Source: Chiridota heheva
Lineage: Eukaryota; Echinodermata; Holothuroidea; Apodida; Chiridotidae
Direction: 5' to 3'
Assembly (NCBI GenBank): GCA_020152595.1
Contig: JAIGNY010001494.1
Location: forward strand, 337,001-401,000
DNA length: 64,000 bases
The position numbers and the translations under genes were made by a program. Positions 23,501 to 35,500 of this stretch are shown here, in pieces. Numbering within the stretch: the first letter of the stretch is position 1; every line of letters starts with the position of its first letter. A model generated the notes under the pieces. The model was not told the DNA's origin, did no database searches, and saw nothing but the letters and a program-made list of their open reading frames with translations.

Positions 23501-26500
23501 GAGGGATCATGCTGAGGAGTTCAGGTACTTCCTGTCTAAGCCAGAGACAGGAGATCCTTACAATGAAGGTTAGTCTTATGGATGCATAATAAGTAACAGA
23601 GAAGGAATGCCAAAAGAGGAATTAAGGGTAATGGCTTTATGATTTAAACTGAATCTAGTTCAATTTTAAGAAGACTTCTGTGGTCTAGGGGTCATAGCAT
23701 TAGCTTGGCAGGCTAGAAGTCCCGGGTTTAATTCCCGGTGGGTCTTCATGCACCAGTTCTTCACAACTGGTTTATTAAATGACTGACATCTCTATTAGCT
23801 TAACTGTTGATATAAAATACCCAAACTTCTTCTCTTCTTGGCTAAGCTTCGCGAACGAAGATTTAGGAAGGATTTCCATGTTGACTACAGGCATGCTGAT
23901 GGCTGTCGAGACTTATCCTAGACAGGCAAACCCTACCACAGGCATGCTGATGGCTGACGAGACCTCTCCTAGACAGGCAAACCCTGCCACAGGCATGCAG
24001 AGCACAGGCAAACCCTACCACAGGCACGCTGATGGCTGATGAGACCTCTAGACAGGCAAACCCTGCCACAGGCACTGATGGCTGATGAGACCTCCCTGAC
24101 AGGCAAACAGGCATGCTGATGGCTGACGAGACCTATGCTAGACAGGCAAACCCTGCCACAGGCATGCTGATGGCTGATGAGACCTATGCTAGACAAGCAA
24201 ACCCTACCACAGGCATGCTGATGGCTGACGAGACCTCTCCTAGACAGGCAAACCCTGCCACAGGCACGCTGATGGCTGACGAGACCTATGCTAGACAGGC
24301 AAACCCTGCCACAGGCATGCTGATGGCTGACTAGACCTATGCTAGACAGGCAAACCCTGCCACAGGCATGCTGATGGCTGATGAGACCTATGCTAGACAG
24401 GCAAACCCTGCCACAGGCACGCTGATGGCTGACGAGACCTATGCTAGACAGGCAAACCCTGCCACAGGCATGCTGATGGCTGATGAGACCTATGCTAGAC
24501 AGGCAAACCCTACCACAGGCATGCTGATGGCTGACGAGACCTCTCCTAGACAGGCAAACCCTGCCACAGGCACGCTGATGGCTGACGAGACCTATGCTAG
24601 ACAGGCAAACCCTGCCACAGGCATGCTGATGGCTGATGAGACCTATGCTAGACAGGCAAACCCTACCACAGGCATGCTGATGGCTGACGAGACCTCTCCT
24701 AGACAGGCAAACCCTGCCACAGGCACGCTGATGGCTGACGAGACCTCTCCTAGACAGGCAAACCCTACCACAGGCATGCTGATGGCTGATGAGACCTATC
24801 CTAGACAGGCAAACCCTGCCACAGGCATGCTGATGGCTGATGAGACCTATGCTAGACAGGCAAACCCTACCACAGGCATGCTGATGGCTGACGAGACCTC
24901 TCCTAGACAGGCAAACCCTACCACAGGCATGCTGATGGCTGATGAGACCTCTCCTAGACAGGCAAACCCTGCCACAGGCATGCTGATGGCTGACTAGACC
25001 TATGCTAGACAGGCAAACCCTACCACAGGCACGCTGATGGCTGACGAGACCTATGCTAGACAGGCAAACCCTGCCACAGGCACGCTGATGGCTGATGAGA
25101 CCTCTCCTAGACAGGCAAACCCTGCCACAGGCATGCTGATGGCTGACTAGACCTATGCTAGACAGGCAAACCCTGCCACAGGCATGCTGATGGCTGACGA
25201 GATCTCTTCTAGACAGGCAAACCCTACCACAGGCATGCTGATGGCTGATGAGACCTCTCCTAGACAGGCAAACCCTGCCACAGGCATGCTGATGGCTGAC
25301 TAGACCTCTCCTAGACAGGCAAACCCTGCCACAGGCATGCTGATGGCTGACTAGACCTCTCCTAGACAGGCAAACCCTGCCACAGGCATGCTGATGGCTG
25401 ACTAGACCTCTCCTAGACAGGCAAACCCTGCCACAGGCATGCTGATGGCTGACTAGACCTATGCTAGACAGGCAAACCCTACCACAGGCACGCTGATGGC
25501 TGACGAGATCTCTTCTAGACCGGCAAACCCTACCACAGGCATGCTGATGGCTGATGAGACCTCTCCTAGACAGGCAAACCCTGCCACAGGCACGCTGATG
25601 GCTGACTAGACCTATGCTAGACAGGCAAACCCTGCCACAGGCATGCTGATGGCTGACGAGACCTATGCTAGACAGGCAAACCCTACCACAGGCACGCTGA
25701 TGGCTGACGAGATCTCTTCTAGACAGGCAAACCCTACCACAGGCATGCTGATGGCTGACTAGACCTATCCTAGACAGGCAAACCCTACCACAGGCATGCT
25801 GATGGCCGATGAGACCTCTCCTAGACAGGCAAACCCTGCCACAGGCATGCTGATGGCTGACTAGACCTATGCTAGACAGGCAAACCCTGCCACAGGCATG
25901 CTGATGGCTGACTAGACCTATGCTAGACAGGCAAACCCTACCACAGGCACGCTGATGGCTGACGAGACCTATGCTAGACAGGCAAACCCTACCACAGGCA
26001 TGCTGATGGCTGACGAGACCTATGCTAGACAGGCAAACCCTGCCACAGGCACGCTGATGGCTGACGAGACCTATGCTAGACAGGCAAACCCTGCCACAGG
26101 CATGCTGATGGCTGACGAGACCTCTCCTAGACAGGCAAACCCTGCCACAGGCATGCTGATGGCTGACTAGACCTATGCTAGACAGGCAAACCCTGCCACA
26201 GGCACGCTGATGGCTGACGAGACCCTGCTAGACAGGCACCCTGCCCGGGCACACATGGGCATGCTGATGGCTGCCACAGGCACGCTGAGACCTATCCTAG
26301 ACAGGCAAACCCTGCCACGGGCATGCTGATGGCTGACTAGACCTATGCTAGACAGGCAAACCCTACCACAGGCACGCTGATGGCTGACTAGACCTATGCT
26401 AGACAGGCAAACCCTGCCACAGGCACGCTGATGGCTGACGAGACCTCTCTTAGACTGGCAAACCCTGCCACAGGCATGCTGATGGCTGACGAGACCTATG

Positions 26501-29500
26501 CTAGACAGGCAAACCCTGCCACAGGCACGCTGATGGCTGACGAGACCTATGCTAGACAGGCAAACCCTGCCACAGGCACGCTGATGGCTGACGAGACCTC
26601 TCCTAGACAGGCAAACCCTGCCACGGGCACGCTGATGGCTGACGAGACCTATGCTAGACAGGCAAACCCTGCCACAGGCACGCTGATGGCTGACGAGACC
26701 TATCCTAGACAGGCAAACCCTGCCACGGGCATGCTGATGGCTGACTAGACCTATGCTAGACAGGCAAACCCTACCACAGGCACGCTGATGGCTGACTAGA
26801 CCTATGCTAGACAGGCAAACCCTGCCACAGGCACGCTGATGGCTGACGAGACCTCTCTTAGACTGGCAAACCCTGCCACAGGCATGCTGATGGCTGACGA
26901 GACCTCTCCTAGACAGGCAAACCCTGCCACAGGCACGCTGATGGCTGACGAGACCTATGCTAGACAGGCAAACCCTGCCACAGGCACGCTGATGGCTGAT
27001 GAGACCTCTCCTAGACAGGCAAACCCTACCACAGGCATGCTGATGGCTGACTAGACCTATGCTAGACAGGCAAACCCTGCCACAGGCACGCTGATGGCTG
27101 ACGAGACCTCTCCTAGACAGGCAAACCCTACCACAGGCACGCTGATGGCTGACGAGACCTCTCCTAGACAGGCAAACCCTACCACAGGCACGCTGATGGC
27201 TGACGAGACCTATCCTAGACAGGCAACCTGCCACGGGCATGCTGATGGCTGACGAGATCTCTTCTAGACAGGCAAACCCTACCACAGGCATGCTGATGGC
27301 TGACGAGACCTATGCTAGACAGGCAAACCCTGCCACAGGCACGCTGATGGCTGACGAGACCTATCCTAGACAGGCAAACCCTACCACAGGCATGCTGATG
27401 GCCGATGAGACCTCTCCTAGACAGGCAAACCCTGCCACAGGCACGCTGATGGCTGATGAGACCTATGCTAGACAGGCAAACCCTAACACAGGCATGCTGA
27501 TGGCTGACGAGACCTATCCTAGACAGGCAAACCCTGCCACAGGCACGCTGATGGCTGACGAGACCTATGCTAGACAGGCAAACCCTACAACAGGCATGCT
27601 GATGGCTGACTAGACCTATGCTAGACAGGCAAACCCTGCCACAGGCATGCTGATGGCTGACGAGACCTATCCTAGACAGGCAAACCCTGCCACGGGCATG
27701 CTGATGGCTGACGAGACCTATGCTAGACAGGCAAACCCTACCACATGCACGCTGATGGCTGACTAGACCTATGCTAGACAGGCAAACCCTACCACAGGCA
27801 TGCTGATGGCTGACGAGACCTCTCCTAGACAGGCAAACCCTACCACAGGCATGCTGATGGCTGATGAGACCTCTCCTAGACAGGGCCACAGGCACGCTGA
27901 TGGCTGACTAGACCTATGCTAGACAGGCAAACCCTGCCACAGGCATGCTGATGGCTGATGAGACCTATGCTAGACAGGCAAACCCTGCCACAGGCACGCT
28001 GATGGCTGACTAGACCTATGCTAGACAGGCAAACCCTGCCACAGGCACGCTGATGGCTGATGAGACCTATTCTGGACAGGCAAACCCTGCCACAGTGGCT
28101 GGTGGCTGACGACACCTCTCCTGGACAGCAAACCAAACCACGACAGCTGCCGGTAATGGTTGGGTTGTTGGTTGGTGCTGGTGTGTTTTTTCTACGTCTT
28201 TCCTTCTCCTGAATGCTGGATCTTCTTTTTATCTCGAAAGTGAAAGTTGATATTTTAACTAGCAGCCTGAGCCTCCCATTTGCGATGGTTGATCTTGCAC
28301 ATTATGAGGTCTACTTCCCATTTGCGATGGTTGATCTTGCACATTATGAGGTCTGCTTCCCATTTGCGATGGTTGATCTTGCACATTATGAGGTCTGCTT
28401 CCCATTTGCGATGGTTGATGTCGCACATTATGAGGTCTGCTTCCCATTTGCGATGGTTGATCTTGCACATTATGAGGTCTGCTTCCCATTTGCGATGGTT
28501 GATCTTGCACATTATGAGGTCTGCTTCCCATTTGCGATGGTTGATCTTGCACATTATAAGGTCTGCTTCCCATTTGCGATGGTTGATGTCGCACATTATG
28601 AGGTCTGCTTCCCATTTGCGATGGTTGATCTTGCACATTATAAGGTCTGCTTCCCATTTGCGATGGTTGATGTCGCACATTATGAGGTCTGCTTCCCATT
28701 TGCGATGGTTGATCTTGCACATTATAAGGTCTGCTTCCCATTTGCGATGGTTGATCTCGCACATTATGAGGTCTGCTTCCCATTTGCGATGGTTGATCTT
28801 GCACATTATGAGGTCTGCTTCCCATTGCGATGGTTGATCTGCACATTATGAGGTCTGCTTCCCATTTGCGATGGTTGATCTTGCACATTATGAGGTCTGC
28901 TTCCCATTTGCGATGGTTGATGTCGCACATTATAAGGTCTGCGTCCCATTTGCGATGGTTGATCTTGCACATTATGAGGTCTGCTTCCCATTTGCGATGG
29001 TTGATCTTGCACATTATGAGGTCTGCTTCCCATTTGCGATGGTTGATCTTGCACATTATGAGGTCTGCTTCCCATTTGCGATGGTTGATCTTGCACATTA
29101 TAAGGTCTGCTTCCCATTTGCGATGGTTGATCTTGCACATTATGAGGTCTGCTTCCCATTTGCGATGGTTGATGTCGCACATTATAAGGTCTGCTTCCCA
29201 TTTGCGATGGTTGATCTTGCACATTATGAGGTCTGCTTCCCATTTGCGATGGTTGATCTTGCACATTATAAGGTCTGCTTCCCATTTGCGATGGTTGATC
29301 TCGCATGGTTGATTATGAGGTCTGCTTCCCATTTGCGATGGTTGATCTTGGTTGATGTCTTGCACATTATGAGGTCTGCTTCCCATTTGCGATGGTTGAT
29401 CTTGCACATTATGAGGTCTGCTTCCCATTTGAGGTCTGCTTCCCATTTGCGATGGTTGATCTTGCACATTATGAGGTCTGCTTCCCATTTGCGATGGTTG

Positions 29501-32500
29501 ATGTCGCACATTATAAGGTCTGCTTCCCATTGCGATGGTTGATCTGCACATTATGAGGTCTGCTTCCCATTTGCGATGGTTGATGTCGCACATTATAAGG
29601 TCTGCGTCCCATTTGCGATGGTTGATCTTGCACATTATGAGGTCTGCTTCCCATTTGCGATGGTTGATCTTGCACATTATGAGGTCTGCTTCCCATTTGC
29701 GATGGTTGATGTCGCACATTATGAGGTCTGCTTCACATTTGCGATGGTTGATCTTGCACATTATGAGGTCTGCTTCCCATTTGCGATGGTTGATCTTGCA
29801 CATTATGAGGTCTGCTTCCCATTTGTGATGGTTGATCTTGCACATTATGAGGTCTGCTTCCCATTTGCGATGGTTGATCTTGCACATTATGAGGTCTGCT
29901 TCCCATTTGCGATGGTTGATCTTGCACATTATGAGGTCTGCTTCCCATTTGCGATGGTTGATCTTGCACATTATAAGGTCTGCTTCCCATTTGCGATGGT
30001 TGATCTCGCACATTATGAGGTCTGCTTCCCATTTGCGATGGTTGATCTTGCACATTATGAGGTCTGCTTCCCATTTGCGATGGTTGATCTTGCACATTAT
30101 GAGGTCTGCTTCCCATTTGCGATGGTTGATCTTGCACATTATGAGGTCTGCTTCCCATTTGCGATGGTTGATCTTGCACATTATGAGGTCTGCTTCCCAT
30201 TTGCGATGGTTGATCTTGCACATTATGAGGTCTGCTTCCCATTTGCGATGGTTGATCTTGCACATTATGAGGTCTGCTTCCCATTTGCGATGGTTGATCT
30301 TGCACATTATGAGGTCTGCTTCCCATTTGCGATGGTTGATCTTGCACATTATGAGGTCTGCTTCCCATTTGCGATGGTTGATCTTGCACATTATGAGGTC
30401 TGCTTCCCATTTGAGGCGATGGTTGATCTTGCACATTATGAGGTCTGCTTCCCATTTGCGATGGTTGATCTTGCACATTATGAGGTCTGCTTCCCATTTG
30501 CGATGGTTGATCTTGCACATTATAAGGTCTGCTTCCCATTTGCGATGGTTGATCTCGCACATTATGAGGTCTGCTTCCCGTTGCGATGGTTGATGTCGCA
30601 CATTATGAGGTCTGCTTCCCATTTGCGATGGTTGATCTTGCACATTATGAGGTCTGCTTCCCATTTGCGATGGTTGATCTTGCACATTATGAGGTCTGCT
30701 TCCCATTTGCGATGGTTGATGTCGCACATTATAAGGTCTGCGTCCCATTTGCGATGGTTGATCTTGCACATTATGAGGTCTGCTTCCCATTTGCGATGGT
30801 TGATCTTGCACATTATGAGGTCTGCTTCCCATTGCGATGGTTGATCTGCACATTATGAGGTCTGCTTCCCATTTTCGATGGTTGATGTCGCACATTATAA
30901 GGTCTGCGTCCCATTTGCGATGGTTGATCTTGCACATTATGAGGTCTGCTTCCCATTTGCGATGGTTGATCTTGCACATTATGAGGTCTGCTTCCCATTG
31001 CGATGGTTGATCTGCACATTATGAGGGTCTTTTGCAGCGAGTCTTTTTATCACTTCTTTGGGGCACCTCTTTCACATCTGCCAATACATGATTCACCATA
31101 CAGGATAATATCAGACAGGCGATGGTCCTTCATCTTAGTTACATGGCCTGTCCAGCCCAGCTGGATTTAGAGCAACATACAGTAGCATTGACACTGGTGA
31201 TTGCTGCAGACTCCAGTATTTAATTGTTGGTGATATAGTCACTCCATTGTATGCTGAAGATATTGCGGAGACAACGCTGTTGAGAATGTTCCAGGAGAAA
31301 AACATGACGGCAATGCAGAACCCAAGATTCTGCACACTGAGAAGAGGGTCAAAACAACTGCTCTGTAAACACTGATTTTCGTGTCCGTTTAGAGGTTGTT
31401 ATTATCCCATACATGTTTATGTAGTCTTCCGAAGGTGCTGTTTACCTTGGACAGCCTGTTGTCAACTTTCTTGTCGATCTTGGCATCAGAAGAGATCACA
31501 CGAGCAAGGTAGGTGAACTGGTGAACTGATTTCAGCTTTGTCTGCTTGATGGTGATGCATGGTTTGTGGTATTCTTCCTGGGGAGCAGGCTGGTAGAGAA
31601 CCTCAAGACTTTTTTAGGCTGACCTCAAGTCCAAAAAGCTGTGCAGCCTCAGCAAAGCAAGATGTTATACTTTGCATAGCTATCGCTGTGTGGACAATAA
31701 GGGCGGTGTCATCTGCAAACAGCAGCTCGTGTACGAGCTGTTTCGTAGTCTTGGTATGGGCCTTCAGGCACCTGAGGTGGAAGAGACTGCTGTCTGTATG
31801 GAATCAAATGTAGACACTCTCTTCGAGGTCTTCGTAGGCATGCAGAAGCATCATGCTGACGAGCATACCAACAAATGTGTCTTCCTGAAACATTAAGTGG
31901 TGATTGTTTAAGAATTTACAACTTAAAACCTAGTAATGCAGTCTGACCTGTGAGAGACATATGGCTCGTCTCCTATTTAATGATCCTATAAACAGTCTTT
32001 GACCTATTCAATGATCCTATGAACAGTCTGGTCCTATAAACAGTTTTTGTCCTATTTAATAATCCTCCAAACAGTCTTTGTCCTATCTAATGATCCTACA
32101 AACAGTCTTTGTCCTATTCAATGATCCTATGAACAGTCTGGTCCTATAAACAGTTTTTGTCCTATTTAATAATCCTACAAACAGTCTTTGTCCTATCTAA
32201 TGATCCTACAAACAGTCTTTGTCCTATTTAATGATCCTACAAACAGTCTTTGTCCTATTTAATGATCCTACAAACAGTCTTTGTCCTATTTAATGATCCT
32301 ACAAACAGTCTTTGTCCTATTTAATGATCCTACAAACAGTCTTTGTCCTATTTAATAATCCTATAAACAGTCTTTGTCCTATAAACAGTCTTTGTCCTAT
32401 TTAATGATCCTACAAACAGTCTTTGTCCTATTCAATGATCCTACAAACAGTCTGTATCCTATGTAATGATCCTATAAACAGTCTTTTTCTATGCAATCAA

Positions 32501-35500
32501 TGGATTCTTTTTCTTTGAATAATTGATTAACCAGTTAACAATTCATAATTTAAGAACTTTGTATTTTGCAACATGATAGATATTTCTAAATTATTGATTT
32601 GCACTGTCAGATTATAATATTCACTATCAACATGGTGCATTAAAAGCCTGAAATGTTCCATTTGTAAACAGTTTTGGTCTTTGGTGAAGAAAGAAAAGGT
32701 TATTAAAAAGTAACACATAAAAGTAGAACCAAATATTATGAAAAGTTTAACACTGAAAGTGAATAAGTGAATAAAGTATATAATACATGGAATTATGCAA
32801 CCTTTATGTTCCTTTGGAATCCTTTGGGTGGGGTTATGTATTAGGGCCAAGTGCTATGTAAGCTTGTAACCAGGTTGTTTCTCAGAGGGGCACTAACACT
32901 TCAAGAGAGGATACTTATATATTCTCCATTTGCTATTGATAAATATTGCCCTCTATTATTGTCTCTAAACCATGAGCTAAAAGAATATTTTTACAGACTT
33001 CTGATGCTCATATTTTTAGCTTAGAAACCAGTTTGCTGGATTTGTAATGGGAGAAGAAAAATAATGTTTGATTGTGGAGTACGCAATAAGCAACATCTTG
33101 CAAAAGGTAGACAATGTCAAAGGACTGTTTTAAAGCATTATTGTTGTTAGCTTGTTATATGTGAGTGATTGCATAGACCACACTATTTAAGGATAGCTTG
33201 AAGTTTAATCAACGGCATTCCCTGGAATATGAATATTGGTGCCTTCAATCCCTTTCTTTTCAGAGGAATATGCCAGCTACTGCAATGACATTGCAACCAC
33301 TGCAGCATGGGGAGGCCAACCTGAGGTACACTCTTGTCATGCATTCATTCCACAATTTTTTCCTTTTTATTTCAAATTGTTGTAATTATAGTAATGTTAT
33401 AAGATTTTACATAGCTTCATCAATTGAGATGCACATTACATAAACTGATGATAGAAATAGATCAGGAAAAATGACTTCTACCGTTCTGTCATGAGGTGCT
33501 ATACCCAATATTACTCATACTCTTAAATGACTTCTACCGTTTTGTCATGAGGTGCTATGCCCAATATTACTCATACTCTTAAATGACTTTTACCATTCTG
33601 TCATGAGGTGCTATACCCAATATTACTCATACTCTTAAATGACTTCTACCGTTTTGTCATGAGGTGCTATGCCCAATATTACTCATACTCTCAACAATTT
33701 CACGTTTCCTACCTAACAAGCAAATTATGACAGCCTAAATCTATAAATAGATTGGTATAGTGTGTCCAACTAGATTGGTATAGTGTGTCCAACTAGATTG
33801 GTATAGTGTGTCCAACTTGGATACAGCATGATATAAGAAACCATATTTTGAAACAGTTTGCCAGAATCTTCTTCCTTGAGGGTTGGCTAAAGTTTAATAC
33901 TCCTACTTTGCATGCAGTAAATTAATGGTGTGCCCCTCTTGTCCAATCACATCACAGAAAACAAATCTAGATATACATAAATGAAGTTTGAAACTCCTAT
34001 TCATGCAGTAATGAGTGGTTTCAGACTAATAGTCATATCAGGAATTCTTCAAAAGTTGCGTATATTACTAAGGTATCCTTCACATTGTTTTGGCTCACAA
34101 ACCTCTGGATGTGGTAGCAAATTAGTATTGCAGAACCTACACTCTTGGACAAAACTGTTGGAACAATTCAGCATTTTGAGAACTACATATGTTATAGTGT
34201 TATGTTCCTTTAAACATTATGAGAATTGTACATATTTGGTTGGGGAGGGGAGGATGAGTCAGGTAGTGTTAATTACAAAATGAGAGGGAGGTAGTGCTAA
34301 TTAAAAAAGAAAAGGGAGGGGAATGCGATTGGTAAATACATTGAAGTAGGATAGAGGAATAGGAAACATCTTGAAAACTATGACAATGTTTGAAAAATTA
34401 CAAGCTAGTAAAGTTGTAAAAAGAGGGGTGAAATGACCTACAAAAAAGTCAGGTAATGGAAAGAAATTAAGAGATTAATTGATTATGCGACTTTACTTGT
34501 CAATGTGTATAAAGATTTCACATAATTAGCAGTGCTATACTATATATTCTTCCTGCTATCTTATTTCAAGGATGAATAGCATTTTTATCAATCATATGTT
34601 GCGAGCAACGCAGTGGGGTAGCGAATAATAGGATGGATTTCAAATCATTAGAACATGGATGAAAATTCTGTCGATTACATGAGGGTCATCATTCCCTTTT
34701 ATTTATTCAATTTTTAGCTCAACGAAGTTGAGGTTATTAAATGGGAAATTTCTGTTAACTTTCCTCTCCCAATTTTGAAATGCATCTAGTCAGAGGTTTT
34801 TAACCAAAGACTTATAAAATTTGGCGGTCTTGAAGAGCATGAAAATCTTCACAAGGGGTGTTTTCATTTGTTCATTTACTGTTTGCATACCTCAAATAGA
34901 GCAATATTCATTTCCATGAAAATCTGCAGTCAAATCTGGAAAGTATGTGCTGATGTGTAAATAATTGCCTACAGCTGACTACCGTATTTTCTCTAATAAA
35001 TGCCCCTGGGGCGTTGCATTTGGAAAATGGGGGCGTTTATTCGAGGATAAAGTATGAAGAAAAAAATGTAACTTACAAAAGAACGGCAATTTCTTTTAGG
35101 CCTATGATATTAGTTTCTTTAAGCGATTTTTGTGTTTTTAGCATTATTGTGCATGGATTATTAATGGAATATACTTTTTGCATATTTTCCACTTGGTTAC
35201 GTTCGACTTACAGCCTTTTCAAGTCACATTCGGTAAGTTAAATTTACGTTGTTACATCCTGAAAGTATGAAAAATGACGGGGCTTTATTAGAGGGGGCGT
35301 TTATTAGAGAAAATACGGTATTCACACCAAGGGAAATGATAAGACACCAAGGAGGTACCACTATGTTCACACTACAGTGCACAATATTCTCTGTTGTGTG
35401 GACAGCATGGAATACTATCCCTGTTAATCACCCTCACTTGTTATCTCTGCCCAAGTGACTTGTCTTATTGTTGCAACGTAAAGTAAAATTTTAAACTTTT

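Larger units (their letters stand above)
23810..31890 (-). mobile_element. Antisense RTE-like retrotransposon with two internally amplified coding segments
   Basis: Read on the minus strand, this is one element in collinear order. The RT core and thumb lie at 31890-31030, then a 42-bp array whose unit encodes LIMCKINHRKWEAD (31026-28272). A linker follows, encoding WEAQAAS and a basic stretch QEKERRRKNTPAPTNNP (28271-28130). Next is a 51-bp array whose unit encodes CGRVCLSRIGLVSHQHA (28127-23889). A terminal segment (23888-23810) carries TCTTCGTTCGCGAAG. In RTE-like elements of aquatic invertebrates known to me, the ORF ends with an NIN..WE..A block, a basic stretch, then a single CGR.C.SRIGLISH zinc-finger-like motif. 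The two arrays correspond to the first and last of these. The 5' end is truncated near 31890, as is common for LINEs. Stops and frameshifts in the RT part show it is dead. The family is assigned from memory of motif order, not from a search. Confidence 0.8.

Noticed and set aside
32527-32850. 107-codon minus-strand frame as a gene
   Set aside because: AT-rich intron translation with no recognisable motif and no supporting signals.
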